Assembly (NCBI RefSeq): GCF_900538275.1
Contig: NZ_LR130778.1
Location: forward strand, 186,001-250,000
Reading direction: 5' to 3'
From: Petrocella atlantisensis
Lineage (GTDB): Bacteria > Bacillota > Clostridia > Lachnospirales > Vallitaleaceae
DNA length: 64,000 nt
The translations under genes and the position numbers were made by a program. This document shows positions 16,870-25,945 of the stretch, one piece after another (positions within the stretch are counted from its first letter, which is position 1; the number at the start of each line of letters is the position of its first letter). The notes beneath the pieces are model-generated. The model made no database searches. It was not told where the DNA came from and worked only from the letters and a program-made list of their open reading frames with translations.

Positions 16870-17918
16870 ACAATCCTCCCAAGGGCAAAGGTACTGCCTT
16901 TCATTTTACTACCATCATGTATCATATTACCTTTTGATGCTAGCCAAGCGGATGGTCCTGCAACAGATCCTATACCTAGGGTCTTAAGCACCCATTCTGA
17001 TTTATCAAATTCATTATGAACACTTTCCAAATCTTGCACGGTAAAGAAAAGTGATTCTAGTGACCACGCCTGACACAAGGCTTCCAAGCAAGGTTCCTGG
17101 CTTTTTATCTCCACACTGGTTAAGAGGGCTATAGCCGATGGATGGACATGTACGCCCTTAAGGTAGGTGGCTATTTCATGAAAATAGACACTAGTATCTA
17201 AGTTTTTTCTTGTCCCTGTTCCAAGGCATAAGACTTTTGGAATAAAAAAGAGATCCATTTGACTCAGTTTATTAATCTGCCTCGTATCATAACCAATATA
17301 GACTTTATAATCTGCTGACATCTCAATAAAAGTCTGAAAATCCTCGACTAGTGTAAACCCATTTAAATTAGGCGCTAAACTTGTATCACCAGGTCCAATA
17401 TCACAGTAAAGGCCAATCGAATCACCTTTTATAAGGGCCATATTGATTTTTAAAATGTTGTCTCTATATTTAGGTACATCACAATGACACGCTTGAAGCA
17501 GCAAATCCAAACTCCCGACATCATTTACATCTGTCGAGGTGGTGATGATCGGATCTGCGTTAATAAGTTTACCAATCTCTTTTGCGTAAGCATTGCCACC
17601 CCCCAGATGTCCGGACAGTAAGCTGATGACATAACGACCTTCCTCATCTATGACTAAGACCGCTGGGTCTTTGTACTTATCTTCTATGAGCTTGCCAATG
17701 GCTCTAACAGCGATACCCGTTGCACAGATAAAGACCATACAGGTCACCTGGTTAAAGCATGCCTTTACACAGGCCATAATACCACCGTGTTCTTTAATAA
17801 TTTTACTGGTATAGTGGTCGCCCTTAAGTCGATGGTTCAGTAAATCGCCTTTTGGGGTCAAGGATAATATTACGGTATTATTGTCTTGTTTATGATTTGT
17901 TTTAAGTTCTGTATTCAT
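16866..17918 (-). CDS. cbiG: cobalt-precorrin-5A hydrolase CbiG
   Basis: About 350 residues. Opens the lactone of cobalt-precorrin-5A and releases acetaldehyde. N-terminal domain with FICATGIAVRAIG and SLLSGHLGGGNAYA; C-terminal CobE-like domain with LCLGTGTRKN, HPSAIALLTSVEIK and LGIGSVAGPSAWLAS. The ATG at 17916-17918 after AAAAGGAT is the likely start and overlaps cbiF by 17 bp; the frame stays open upstream but there it only shadows cbiF. Confidence 0.94.
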   Translation of the reverse strand: MNTELKTNHKQDNNTVILSLTPKGDLLNHRLKGDHYTSKIIKEHGGIMACVKACFNQVTCMVFICATGIAVRAIGKLIEDKYKDPAVLVIDEEGRYVISLLSGHLGGGNAYAKEIGKLINADPIITTSTDVNDVGSLDLLLQACHCDVPKYRDNILKINMALIKGDSIGLYCDIGPGDTSLAPNLNGFTLVEDFQTFIEMSADYKVYIGYDTRQINKLSQMDLFFIPKVLCLGTGTRKNLDTSVYFHEIATYLKGVHVHPSAIALLTSVEIKSQEPCLEALCQAWSLESLFFTVQDLESVHNEFDKSEWVLKTLGIGSVAGPSAWLASKGNMIHDGSKMKGSTFALGRIV

Positions 17919-18651
17919 GCTTAAAATCCTTTTGATAAAGCTTTGACGGATTAAATTCATGGCCCAAAAAGTCGCCAACCATGATGAGGGACATTTTATG
18001 AATGTTTTTTTCTTTGGCAAGGGCCGGTAGGGTCATAAGTGTGCCTCGAATAATCTCTTCATCCTGCCAAGTTGCTTTAAAGACTATGGCTGCTGGCGTG
18101 CCACCATCATAGCCGCCTTCAATCAGTTCCTTACAGACTTCATCTACATAGGTAGAAGATAGGAAAATCACCATAGAGGTCCCATGCTGTGCAAAGGCTT
18201 TTAATGACTCTTTCTCCGGTACTGGGGTTCTTCCGCCACGTCTTGTAATAATCAGACTTTGTGACACTTCAGGTACGGTATATTCCACCCCCAAAGAAGA
18301 AGCTGCACCCAAAAAACTGCTGACACCGGGTATCAGTTCATATTCAATGCCAAGTGCTTGTAAACCTTCTATTTGTTCTCTTAAAGAGCCGTATATGGAG
18401 AAATCACCGGTGTGCAAGCGCACTACTTTTTTACCCGCTCTAACACCCTTAGCACAGGTTGTTAGGATTTCCTCCATATGCATGAGGGCACTGTTATGTA
18501 TTTCTACATCCGCCTTACAATATTCAAGCAATGCTTCATTGACCAAAGAACCGGCCCAAATAACCATATCGGCTTCTTTTAAGGCCTTATAACCTTTGAG
18601 GGTAATCAGTTCCTTATCCCCCGGTCCTGCACCTACAAATAATACTTTCAT
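17902..18651 (-). CDS. cbiF: cobalt-precorrin-4 C11-methyltransferase CbiF
   Basis: About 249 residues. VLFVGAGPGDKELITL, HTGDFSIYGSLREQ, and ELIPGVSSFLGAASSLGVEYT identify CbiF/CobM. The ATG at 18649-18651 follows GGGGTGG and overlaps the cbiL stop as ATGA, favouring it over a GTG three codons earlier. Confidence 0.95.
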   Translation of the reverse strand: MKVLFVGAGPGDKELITLKGYKALKEADMVIWAGSLVNEALLEYCKADVEIHNSALMHMEEILTTCAKGVRAGKKVVRLHTGDFSIYGSLREQIEGLQALGIEYELIPGVSSFLGAASSLGVEYTVPEVSQSLIITRRGGRTPVPEKESLKAFAQHGTSMVIFLSSTYVDEVCKELIEGGYDGGTPAAIVFKATWQDEEIIRGTLMTLPALAKEKNIHKMSLIMVGDFLGHEFNPSKLYQKDFKHEYRT

Positions 18652-19349
18652 AATTGCCACCCCTTATTAATAATAATGGTTGTAAAATAACTGATTTTTT
18701 CATGGGTAAATAGATCATCAGGATGATAAATCACTTGGTTTTCTTTTCCATAATTAGAAACAATAAGGCTAAAGGGCATTAAGTCATGTGTCCTAAGCAT
18801 CTTAATGATGGCATCAAATTGCTTATATACTTTCATAAGGACGATGCTGTCATGGTCTAATACAACTTTCTCAATCGCTTCTATTTTCCCGTTACAGGGG
18901 TATATGAATAAAGGCGTATTCCCTTCAGCCAATGGTCGATTAAGACCGGAGGCTATAGCACTGTATGAAGCTATCCCTGGTAGGGTCTTAACAGGGACTT
19001 GATACAAAAGATATTTCAGCAAGTAGATATAGGTACTGTATAACATAGGATCACCAATGGTAATGAAACCTACTCTATGACCTTGTTCTATATAGCCTTT
19101 GATTTCTAATGATATGGTCTCGATCGCTGGTGAAAGTTCTGCTTCATCTTGTACCATGGGAAAATGTTTAGGAAGGATATGAATATCTTTTTTCAAATAG
19201 CCTTCTACGATCTTTAAAGCCTCACTTTCCCCTTTAAGACGACCATAAGGTACAATAAGTATATCCAGTTGTTGAAGCGCTTTAACCGCTTTTAAAGTTA
19301 GGAGTTCAGGATCTCCCGGTCCGACACCTATTCCAATGAATTCTGACAT
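18648..19349 (-). CDS. cbiL: cobalt-precorrin-2 C20-methyltransferase CbiL
   Basis: About 233 residues. FIGIGVGPGDPELLTLKAVKAL, ITIGDPMLYSTYIYL and LPGIASYSAIASGLNRPLAEG are typical of CbiL/CobI. The start at 19347-19349 has GGAGG six bases upstream and overlaps cbiT by 22 bp. Confidence 0.95.
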   Translation of the reverse strand: MSEFIGIGVGPGDPELLTLKAVKALQQLDILIVPYGRLKGESEALKIVEGYLKKDIHILPKHFPMVQDEAELSPAIETISLEIKGYIEQGHRVGFITIGDPMLYSTYIYLLKYLLYQVPVKTLPGIASYSAIASGLNRPLAEGNTPLFIYPCNGKIEAIEKVVLDHDSIVLMKVYKQFDAIIKMLRTHDLMPFSLIVSNYGKENQVIYHPDDLFTHEKISYFTTIIINKGWQL

Positions 19350-19915
19350 TTTTTCCTCCAAACACCTTTTAATATATAGCATGGGTTCTCTGGTCTAAAA
19401 TAATGCAAATCGCCAAGTAAGCTGAGTCTGGCACTTGATAAGCTACTGCCTTCAACCTCCACAAAGCCATAGTCATATAAGGCTTTCATCCCTTCATTCA
19501 GGTTCTCAATCGTTATCACATTCATCACCAAGACCGCTTCGTCTGTAAGTATTTCTTTGGTAAGCCAGTCAATAATCTCTTTCATATGGCCACCGGTACC
19601 GCCAATAAAAACCCGGTCACAAGGTGGTACCTGGCCTATATCAAGAGGTGCTACCCCTGATATAAGTGCCACCTCTTTTAAGCCGTATTTTCTTAGATTC
19701 AAATCAATCAGCTCAAGGGCCAAGGGGTTCTTTTCAATAGCAAATACTTTCAACTGTCTGTTATTTCTAGCCGCTTCAACGGTAATAGAACCGGTACCGG
19801 CCCCAATGTCCAAAAATGTGTGCCCCGCTTCAAGTTGTAAATAGGCTAAAGTCACCGCCCTTACTTCCATTTTCGTCATAGGGACTTTGTCTCTAATAAA
19901 GTCTTGATCCATCAT
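19328..19915 (-). CDS. cbiT: cobalt-precorrin-6B C15-methyltransferase (decarboxylating) CbiT
   Basis: 195 residues. Class I methyltransferase with the SAM site FLDIGAGTGSITVEAA and the CbiT-specific N-terminus IRDKVPMTKMEVRAVTL. DRVFIGGTGGHMKEII is the conserved active-site loop. It methylates C15 and decarboxylates the C12 acetate. Overlaps cbiE by 23 bp; CbiE and CbiT are separate proteins here, not the fused CobL. Confidence 0.95.
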   Translation of the reverse strand: MMDQDFIRDKVPMTKMEVRAVTLAYLQLEAGHTFLDIGAGTGSITVEAARNNRQLKVFAIEKNPLALELIDLNLRKYGLKEVALISGVAPLDIGQVPPCDRVFIGGTGGHMKEIIDWLTKEILTDEAVLVMNVITIENLNEGMKALYDYGFVEVEGSSLSSARLSLLGDLHYFRPENPCYILKGVWRKKCQNSLE

Positions 19916-20525
19916 TAAGTAATATCACCACATTCATTTCATATTTTTTTCTTGTTATCGTTTTTGCATCTGTTTCTTGAATGCTTTCGTCATCATAGGA
20001 CAGATTCTCGCCAATGATCATTCTAGGGTTAAAACCTCTTAATATAGCTTCTTGTCCAATCTCATAGGGTCCTATAGAACCGTCCGTAACAAGAGCTACC
20101 TTTGGCATTTTAAAAAGCAGATCAAAATCCGGACGTTTTCCGTGAGCGCTGGTTATATATAGATCATTCATGTCCAACTTGATTCTAGCAAACAAGTACT
20201 GTATGGCACTGATGCCAGCTGTTACATGAACAGCGTCTTTACCAAATAAGTCCATCAAGCATTTTGACAAACCATATATAGAAGGGTCCCCACTGGCCAA
20301 TACAACAACTTCATCTGATTGATTTAGAATAAGCTGCTCTTTAATCTTGGCTTCCAAATCTTCCATCCTGCCGGAATAGACAATAGGTTTTATAATGTTC
20401 ATCCCCGTTGAAGCCAGTTGTCTTTTTGTGCCGATGACGCACTGACCTTTTTTAATCCTATCCTGTGCTTCAATTGTTAATCCGGATGCTTTTCCCGGTC
20501 CGATGCCTACCACATTAATCATCAT
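19893..20525 (-). CDS. cbiE: cobalt-precorrin-7 C5-methyltransferase CbiE
   Basis: 210 residues, tetrapyrrole methylase fold. INVVGIGPGKASGLTIEA, VVLASGDPSIYGLSKCL and TAGISAIQYLFARIKL (the SS..QY.FAR motif of CbiE) are seen. Overlaps cbiD by 11 bp. Confidence 0.94.
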   Translation of the reverse strand: MMINVVGIGPGKASGLTIEAQDRIKKGQCVIGTKRQLASTGMNIIKPIVYSGRMEDLEAKIKEQLILNQSDEVVVLASGDPSIYGLSKCLMDLFGKDAVHVTAGISAIQYLFARIKLDMNDLYITSAHGKRPDFDLLFKMPKVALVTDGSIGPYEIGQEAILRGFNPRMIIGENLSYDDESIQETDAKTITRKKYEMNVVILLNDGSRLY

Positions 20526-21618
20526 TCATCGTTTTGGCCAGCAGCCTACCTTTCATATTATATAGTGCAACTTCTACCTTCAATTGGTCATATGTATAAT
20601 GCTCTGCCTTTTCTTTTATCACCCTAGCAATGCTCTCATAAACAGCTTCAAGTCCGGCTTCATCAATCAATGCCACCGCTTCGTCTGTTGTGTTGCTTTC
20701 TCGTACTTGATCAATCAGATTATAATCCCCTCTAATTTTAGCCAAATGGTTACAAAGTACATCCATTCTTCCATCTGAAACCCGGTTATGGGTATGAAAA
20801 TTGCCACCGGCAATCTTAATGAGTTTTCCAATATGTCCCACAAGAATGACCTCTTCAACACCCAATCTGCAAGCTTCCATTAACATATGTCCGACAAAAT
20901 TGCTCATCATGACAATCTGGTCTTTGCTATAATTTAGTGATGCCATGGCAAACTTTTCACCGTGGTTGCCTGGTACCATAACGATTTTTTTCTGTCCTAA
21001 ATTCACTTTTTGGGAAAGTTCAATTTCCAGTGATTTTTTCCAAGCTTCTTCACTCATAGGCTCTACGATACCTGTAGAACCAATAATCGAAATACCACCT
21101 TCAACACCCAGCCTAGGGTTAAAGGTACGTTTTGCCACTTCTTCGCCTTTTGGCACATGTATGGTCACTTCCACTTGATAGCCATTACCTAATATTTCTT
21201 TAATCCCTTCTTCAATCATCTTAAGGGGCACCGGATTGATGGCTGGCTCGCCGATGTTTCTTTGTAAGCCATTTTTTGTAATAATCCCAACCCCAACACC
21301 ACCTAGAACCTGAATGTCTAAGCTCTTACTTTGGCCAAGTACAACAACTTCGGCAGATAGGATTAAACCGTTGGTTACATCTATGTCATCACCACCATCT
21401 TTGACAACAGATGCACAGTAAGCATGTCCCTTAATCCAAGCTTCTTCAACCTTTAGTCTGACCATTTCATTACTTGGAAGTGTGACTTCAACAACTTTAG
21501 GTATCTTGCCCGTTTTCCAGTACATGGCAGCTGCCTTTGCAGCAGCAGCAGCAGTGGTCCCAGTGGTAAAGCCTCTTCTATAGATTTTGCCTTCTAGGAT
21601 AACTTGCATCTTATCCAT
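20515..21618 (-). CDS. cbiD: cobalt-precorrin-5B C1-methyltransferase CbiD
   Basis: About 367 residues. YRRGFTTGTTAAAAAKAAA is the N-terminal signature, followed by VKDGGDDIDVTNG, GGVGVGIITKNGLQ, and GGNFHTHNRVSDGRMDVL. Catalyses C1 methylation in the anaerobic route. The start is not certain: an ATG at 21616-21618 overlaps the cbiC stop, and another lies three codons later at 21607-21609; neither has a strong ribosome site, suggesting coupling. Confidence 0.94.
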   Translation of the reverse strand: MDKMQVILEGKIYRRGFTTGTTAAAAAKAAAMYWKTGKIPKVVEVTLPSNEMVRLKVEEAWIKGHAYCASVVKDGGDDIDVTNGLILSAEVVVLGQSKSLDIQVLGGVGVGIITKNGLQRNIGEPAINPVPLKMIEEGIKEILGNGYQVEVTIHVPKGEEVAKRTFNPRLGVEGGISIIGSTGIVEPMSEEAWKKSLEIELSQKVNLGQKKIVMVPGNHGEKFAMASLNYSKDQIVMMSNFVGHMLMEACRLGVEEVILVGHIGKLIKIAGGNFHTHNRVSDGRMDVLCNHLAKIRGDYNLIDQVRESNTTDEAVALIDEAGLEAVYESIARVIKEKAEHYTYDQLKVEVALYNMKGRLLAKTMNDD

Positions 21619-22258
21619 AGCGATGGTCTGCTTCATATAAAATGGCATTTACAATGGCCGCCGCTACATTGCTTCCGCCCTTCCTACCTCTTGCTGTTAT
21701 AGAAGGTATGTTAGAAGTCATCAAAACTTCTTTCGATTCGGCTGCTCCGACAAAACCAACCGGCACCCCAATAATACCTATTAGATTTTCATCCTTTTTT
21801 TCATAGATTTCTAAGGTTTTAAAAAGGGCTGTTGGTGCATTTCCAAAAACATAGAGCTTAGGACCGGCTTCTTCTGCTGCTCTTATAACACTGGCCATAG
21901 ATCGTGTTATACCGGCTTCGGATGCATACCTTGCCGTTTCGTCCTCGGAGATGTAACATCTTATCTGACAGCCCATCTTTTCTAAGACCTTTTTATTAAT
22001 ACCGCTGTAAGCCATATTGGTATCGGTGATAATCGTGAGTCCCTTTTTTATAGCTTTTAAAGTACGATCAATGAATCCCTTAGAAATATGTAAATTATCC
22101 AAATAATCAAAATCCGCTGATGTATGTATAACCCTTCGCAGAATTGCCTTTTCTATTTGATTTTCTGTTGGATACCCACCATAATCCGCTTTCACTTGAT
22201 CATCGATGATCACAAAGCTCATTTTTTCAATGGTTTCCGGATTTTTTATGTAATCCAT
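21611..22258 (-). CDS. cbiC: cobalt-precorrin-8 methylmutase CbiC
   Basis: 215 residues. Moves a methyl group from C11 to C12 giving cobyrinic acid. Seen are RRVIHTSADFDY with the catalytic His, ITDTNMAYSGINK, FGNAPTALF, IGVPVGFVGAAESKE and RGRKGGSNVAAAIVNA. ATG overlaps the cbiX stop by one base (TAATG). Confidence 0.96.
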   Translation of the reverse strand: MDYIKNPETIEKMSFVIIDDQVKADYGGYPTENQIEKAILRRVIHTSADFDYLDNLHISKGFIDRTLKAIKKGLTIITDTNMAYSGINKKVLEKMGCQIRCYISEDETARYASEAGITRSMASVIRAAEEAGPKLYVFGNAPTALFKTLEIYEKKDENLIGIIGVPVGFVGAAESKEVLMTSNIPSITARGRKGGSNVAAAIVNAILYEADHRYG

Positions 22259-22617
22259 TAGATCGCCACTCTTTCAATGATCAAATCTGCCATTTTCTGA
22301 TCAAATCCGATGTTTTCCAGTAATCGAATCTTTACTTCCGGGTATAGCTGGGTCATTTCTTCTAATTTCGCCGGTATGTCCATTCGAATATGGTTACCAT
22401 TAAAAATAAAAAAGGGTAATATGGTCAAATCTCTTACATTCATCTCATGAAACTTCAAAAAGGCCATCTCAACACTGGGCAACATCATCTGCAAATAAGC
22501 CTTCTCCACTTGATCATAATTTACAGATGCTGACACAGCCTCCAAATACTTGGTCATGATTTGATCGGTTTCATCGACTTTACTTCCATGGGCCAAAATC
22601 ATTAGTCCTTTTTTCAT
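22258..22617 (-). CDS. cbiX: sirohydrochlorin cobaltochelatase CbiX, short form
   Basis: 119 residues from the ATG at 22615-22617, which follows GGGAG. Inserts Co2+ into sirohydrochlorin, the first committed step of the anaerobic route. LMILAHGSKVDE carries the metal-binding His of the HGS motif, and VRDLTILPFFIFNGNHIRMDIP the second conserved His region. The length matches the one-domain CbiX(S) type, which acts as a homodimer, and not the two-domain CbiX(L) or CbiK. Confidence 0.92.
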   Translation of the reverse strand: MKKGLMILAHGSKVDETDQIMTKYLEAVSASVNYDQVEKAYLQMMLPSVEMAFLKFHEMNVRDLTILPFFIFNGNHIRMDIPAKLEEMTQLYPEVKIRLLENIGFDQKMADLIIERVAI

Positions 22618-22640
22618 AGTTTTTCTCCCTTTCTTTTTTG

Positions 22641-22701
22641 GAAATAAAAAAAGCATTAAATTCACTTAATCTTCTTTAGATTAAGTGAATTTAATGCTTT
22701 T
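22641..22701 (-). terminator. strong intrinsic terminator just ahead of cbiX
   Basis: A perfect 24-bp stem (22649-22672 with 22678-22701) around a TCTTT loop, followed on the minus strand by a T-rich run (A-run 22641-22650 on plus). It lies in the cobalamin leader only about 24 bases before the cbiX ATG, so it must be read through or opened for operon expression. It is the second of two terminators after the riboswitch. Confidence 0.8.
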
Positions 22702-22723
22702 AGAAATAACATCTATTTCTTTA

Positions 22724-22835
22724 GAACGAAGAGGCTAAGCCTCGCTTTTCAAAGCAAATTGTTCACGGCGGGAAAGACTTCCTTGAAGTTAATGCTATGC
22801 TTAAAAGCATTAACATACCATCGTCTTTCCTAGAG
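22724..22835. repeat. copy 1 of a dispersed two-hairpin repeat, in the cobalamin leader
   Basis: A first hairpin GAGGCTAAGCCTC (22731-22743), an AAATTGTT segment, then a large hairpin: GGAAAGAC (22771-22778) pairs with GTCTTTCC (22823-22830), and inside it GTTAATGCT (22788-22796) pairs with AGCATTAAC (22806-22814). The end GTCTTTCCTAGAGA recurs at 52883 onwards, and the start GAGGCTA.GCCTCGCTTT at 63861 onwards. No ORF, no transposase. Confidence 0.7.
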
Positions 22836-22838
22836 ATT

Positions 22839-22864
22839 TAAAAAACCAGTCCCTTTGGACTGGT
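22839..22864 (-). terminator. riboswitch-associated intrinsic terminator
   Basis: ACCAGTCC (22845-22852), a 4-base loop and GGACTGGT (22857-22864), followed by six T on the minus strand. It sits about 60 bases past the cobalamin aptamer, the expected place for the expression platform. Confidence 0.8.
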
Positions 22865-22924
22865 CTATAAATAATCGCACGCGATTTTCACAGAATCCTC
22901 CTCCCGAAGATTATAAGTAAATAC

Positions 22925-23090
22925 ATAGCGTGGCAGGTCTCCTGGCTCGGGGATCATCCTACTTTCTCGCCTTCCCAACTAAGTCAGTGGCATTTGAGAT
23001 TTCGTACTCCCTTACAGTAGCGGGGGCTGCAAAGGCTTCTACCTTTTTCCCTATTAACCTGTCGTAAAAACAGGACCGCACTACAAATAT
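22925..23090 (-). promoter_or_regulatory. cobalamin riboswitch
   Basis: Read on the minus strand: GCAGCCCCCGCTACTGTAAG, then TGCCACTGACTTAGTTGGGAA with the B12-box GCCACTG, then GAGCCAGGAGACCTGCC close to the end. These are the hallmark conserved segments of the AdoCbl riboswitch in order. Binding of cobalamin would fold the aptamer and favour the downstream terminator, shutting off cbi genes when the vitamin is plentiful. The entire cbiX-cbiA operon is downstream. Confidence 0.96.
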
Positions 23091-23101
23091 GAATTTTTTT
23101 C

Positions 23102-23130
23102 AGTATAACATATGCCTCATTTTTATTCAA
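23102..23130 (-). promoter_or_regulatory. promoter of the cobalamin operon
   Basis: TTGAAT (complement 23125-23130), 17 bp, TATACT (complement 23102-23107). Transcription would begin near 23095, right at the 5' edge of the riboswitch. Confidence 0.8.
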
Positions 23131-23209
23131 TGGCTAAGATGTCGATTTTTTCTTGTCATTCTTATTGACGATCATAATGGTTATTATTAGTAGTATCTAT
23201 ATATAATTC

Positions 23210-23238
23210 TTGTTAGCGCGAACAAATGATGATACAAT
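23210..23238 (+). promoter_or_regulatory. promoter of the chemoreceptor gene, with overlapping dyad
   Basis: TTGTTA (23210-23215), 17 bp, TACAAT (23233-23238). The -35 overlaps the near-palindrome TTGTTAGCGCGAACAA (23210-23225), a possible operator. The promoter is about 105 bp ahead of the ATG. No sigma-28 type motif was seen. Confidence 0.6.
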
Positions 23239-23342
23239 ACCCTCATACACCGACACTACGAGTATCCTCTAACAATGAATGCTACGCAACCCTCTAACAA
23301 AAAAAAGGTATTTTCGACACCTTATAATAAGAAAGGTATTTT

Positions 23343-25346
23343 ATGAAATTAAAAGGAAAAATTGTTCTCATTACAGGAATCATCATCGTTATCGCCATCA
23401 GTATACAAGGTATTGTAAGCACATTGGCCTCCAATAGTGCTATGGAGTCTGTCGTCACTTTACAGCTTCAAGACCAAATCAGCAATATAAAAAGTGATAT
23501 TCAATCTGCAACGGAAGTTGTTGCTATAACCCGAAATGCTCTAGATGAGAAAAATATTGCTTTAACCAAGTCTATTGTGCAGCTTATAGCTGAGGATGAA
23601 ACATGGCTTGAGACCGGTAGAATGTCTGCCTTAGCCAACCAATTAAACGTCTCAGAAATCCATGTAATTGACGGATCCGGTGTATTAACCCATGGTAATA
23701 TTGAAGGTTTTTATGGATTTGATTTCAGTACTTCTGAACAGACGCTGCCATTTTTAGACTTAATTGGTAAAACCGATGGCGTATTAGCTCAAGCGCCTGA
23801 AGCACGTGGAACAGACAACACACTTTTTCAGTATATTGGTGCTTCCAGAATAGATGCACCCGGCTTGGTCCAGATTGGTATTGAACCAACGGCTGTTCAA
23901 GAACTATTGGATAATCTGGATGTCCAAAAAAGCATTGAACGTTTGGTTGTTGGTGAAGGTGGCTATGCTTTAATTGTTGATGAAAATGATACAATCATCA
24001 ATCATAAAGATATGAGCTTCGTCGGTAAGAATGTGGAAGAAATTCCTTGGTTAAGTGGTACACTTAGTCAACCCGATGCAATTGATACAATTCATGATGA
24101 TGGCGTCTCCTATTATGCCATGTCACACAGCCTTGATGGTATAAGATTAGTTGTCACTTATCCATTGGCCGAAGTCGAACGTATTCGCATGGCATCTGTT
24201 ATTAATAATGTAATCGGTATCCTCGTTGCTATTATTTTACTGGTATTGATTATACAATGGATTATTGGAAAATGGGTTTCAAAACCTATACGCCTTATTC
24301 AAGAAGGTATGAATGAAGTTGGTCAAGGTAATTTTACTGCTTCTGTTAACTATCACTCAAAAGATGAAATAGGGGCTCTTGCTCTTGATTTTACCAAAAT
24401 GACTGAAAATGTAAGACGCCTCATACATGAAACAACCCAACGAATCGAATCTGTTGCAAGTGCTTCAGAGCGCATTAATCATAATGTAGATGGTCTTACA
24501 ACTTCCAGTAATGAAACAACCAGAGCCATCGAAGAAATCGCAAATGGTGCCAGCGAACTAGCTTTAAATGTAAATGACCGACTTATAGCCGGTAAACAAT
24601 TAGGTGATAGTGTGAATATGATCTTTGACCGTTTATCCGAAGCTAAAAATGAATCAGATGGTATGGTCAACTCTAATGCACTAGGACGTACAAAAATCAA
24701 CACTTTACAAACAGTATTTAAAACCACGGTGCAAAACACCAATGATGTGGCAAACAATGTTAATACTCTAAACAAAAGCTCTCAAGCCATTGAAAACATC
24801 GTCGTCACCATTCAAGGTATTTCTGCTCAAACCAATTTATTAGCACTCAACGCTTCTATTGAAGCGGCACGTGCCGGAGAAGCCGGTCGTGGTTTTGCAG
24901 TCGTAGCTGATGAAATCAGAAAGCTTGCAGAACAGTCCTCTCGCTCTGCTGAAGAAATCAATGACATCATAGCAGGCATTATCCATGTGGTAGAAGGCAC
25001 CAGTAAAACCGTAGTTGAAACACAAAATTCTGTCGAGTCTGCTCAACTCAACCTTGACGAAACCGTTTCTGTATTTGATGACATGGATACCAGTGTTACA
25101 AAAGTTGAAGGTGTCATTGATGCCTTCATTACAGAAACCAAAAATATTGAACAACTTAAAAATGAACTGCTCACTTCACTTGAATCCATGGCGGCCATCA
25201 GCCAAGAATCCGCTGCTTCAACAGAAGAAATCAACGCTTCAACGGAGGAGCAGATGTCAAGAGTCACAGAAATTAGTGAAGCCATCTTACATCTGAACGA
25301 AGACATTCTTAAGCTATCTGATGAGATGCAACATTTTGAAGCTTAA
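23343..25346 (+). CDS. methyl-accepting chemotaxis protein
   Basis: 667 residues. N-terminal membrane helix (about 7-27), a large extracellular sensor of the dCache type (about 35-280; [20 protein letters not shown] is its typical second-lobe strand), a second helix (about 283-306), HAMP (about 308-360) and a cytoplasmic signalling domain with the hairpin tip [20 protein letters not shown] that contacts CheA/CheW. There is no C-terminal CheR-binding pentapeptide. The ligand cannot be read from sequence. Divergent from the cobalamin operon; no other chemotaxis gene is in the window. Start ATG at 23343 after AGAAAGG. Confidence 0.95.
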   Translation: MKLKGKIVLITGIIIVIAISIQGIVSTLASNSAMESVVTLQLQDQISNIKSDIQSATEVVAITRNALDEKNIALTKSIVQLIAEDETWLETGRMSALANQLNVSEIHVIDGSGVLTHGNIEGFYGFDFSTSEQTLPFLDLIGKTDGVLAQAPEARGTDNTLFQYIGASRIDAPGLVQIGIEPTAVQELLDNLDVQKSIERLVVGEGGYALIVDENDTIINHKDMSFVGKNVEEIPWLSGTLSQPDAIDTIHDDGVSYYAMSHSLDGIRLVVTYPLAEVERIRMASVINNVIGILVAIILLVLIIQWIIGKWVSKPIRLIQEGMNEVGQGNFTASVNYHSKDEIGALALDFTKMTENVRRLIHETTQRIESVASASERINHNVDGLTTSSNETTRAIEEIANGASELALNVNDRLIAGKQLGDSVNMIFDRLSEAKNESDGMVNSNALGRTKINTLQTVFKTTVQNTNDVANNVNTLNKSSQAIENIVVTIQGISAQTNLLALNASIEAARAGEAGRGFAVVADEIRKLAEQSSRSAEEINDIIAGIIHVVEGTSKTVVETQNSVESAQLNLDETVSVFDDMDTSVTKVEGVIDAFITETKNIEQLKNELLTSLESMAAISQESAASTEEINASTEEQMSRVTEISEAILHLNEDILKLSDEMQHFEA

Positions 25347-25375
25347 ACTATAACCAAACGATATTATAAAATCAT

Positions 25376-25430
25376 AAAGGAGGCACAAAATGCATAGTCA
25401 TCCTAGATTATGTATTTAGTGCCTCTTTTA
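25376..25430. terminator. bidirectional terminator after the chemoreceptor
   Basis: GAGGCAC (25380-25386) pairs with GTGCCTC (25419-25425); inside, AAATGCATA pairs with TATGTATTT with one G-T. T-run TTTTA follows on the plus strand and an AAA tract precedes. It separates two convergent genes. Confidence 0.75.
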
Positions 25431-25458
25431 TATGATGTTTTATATGCCGTTTTTTATT

Positions 25459-25899
25459 CTACCTATTTAATAGTACTTTTTCCGTCATCAATACACCATC
25501 ATCAATGAATTTTGGACAAAGGCTGGTAAACAGTCCTTTTTCTTTAATGATCTTTAGGTCAGATTCTATGGAAGGGTTGTAGCCAAGCAGAGTCTTACAA
25601 AGTATAGAGCCGTTTTTTTCTTCAAACATGCTTTCAAAAGCTATTATTTTTTCGGCTATATGAGCCTTACCAGTAACGTCACCTTCTTCATAAAAGCCCT
25701 CTTTTAAACCGATTGCCATTAGTGCACCAGTAACCGCGCCACACACTTCACCTTGGCGCATACCACCACCAAAACCACTGGCAATCTTAAATGCCGTCTC
25801 TTTGTTCACACCTAGTTCTTCGCAAAAAGCACCTAGAACAGATTGGGCACAATTGTAACCGCAAGCGAATAATTCTAAAGCATTTTCATTTTTTGTCAT
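25459..25899 (-). CDS. C_GCAxxG_C_C family protein
   Basis: 146 residues. The family signature is complete: GYNCAQSVLGAFCEELG, SGFGGGMRQGEVCGAVTGALMAIG and a C-terminal LCKTLLGYNP and SLCPKFIDD cysteine pair. The spaced cysteines suggest a redox or metal role; family members are often annotated as putative redox-active proteins, without a proven reaction. Last gene of the tetrapyrrole unit, 47 bp after hemL. Confidence 0.88.
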   Translation of the reverse strand: MTKNENALELFACGYNCAQSVLGAFCEELGVNKETAFKIASGFGGGMRQGEVCGAVTGALMAIGLKEGFYEEGDVTGKAHIAEKIIAFESMFEEKNGSILCKTLLGYNPSIESDLKIIKEKGLFTSLCPKFIDDGVLMTEKVLLNR

Positions 25900-25945
25900 A
25901 TAGTCCTCCTGATTTTTAATAAGATTATAATTAAGCGGCGTACTG

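Noticed and set aside
16866-18020. cbiG start at 18020
   Set aside because: The extra residues are an out-of-frame reading of cbiF. The ATG at 17918 has a ribosome site and fits the family.
22641-22835. Insertion sequence remnant in the cobalamin leader
   Set aside because: No transposase fragment or long terminal inverted repeat; it is described as a small hairpin repeat instead.
23725-25306. Several minus-strand and frame-shifted open frames inside the chemoreceptor gene
   Set aside because: They lie within a complete MCP gene with clear domains and have no ribosome sites or family features; they are shadows.
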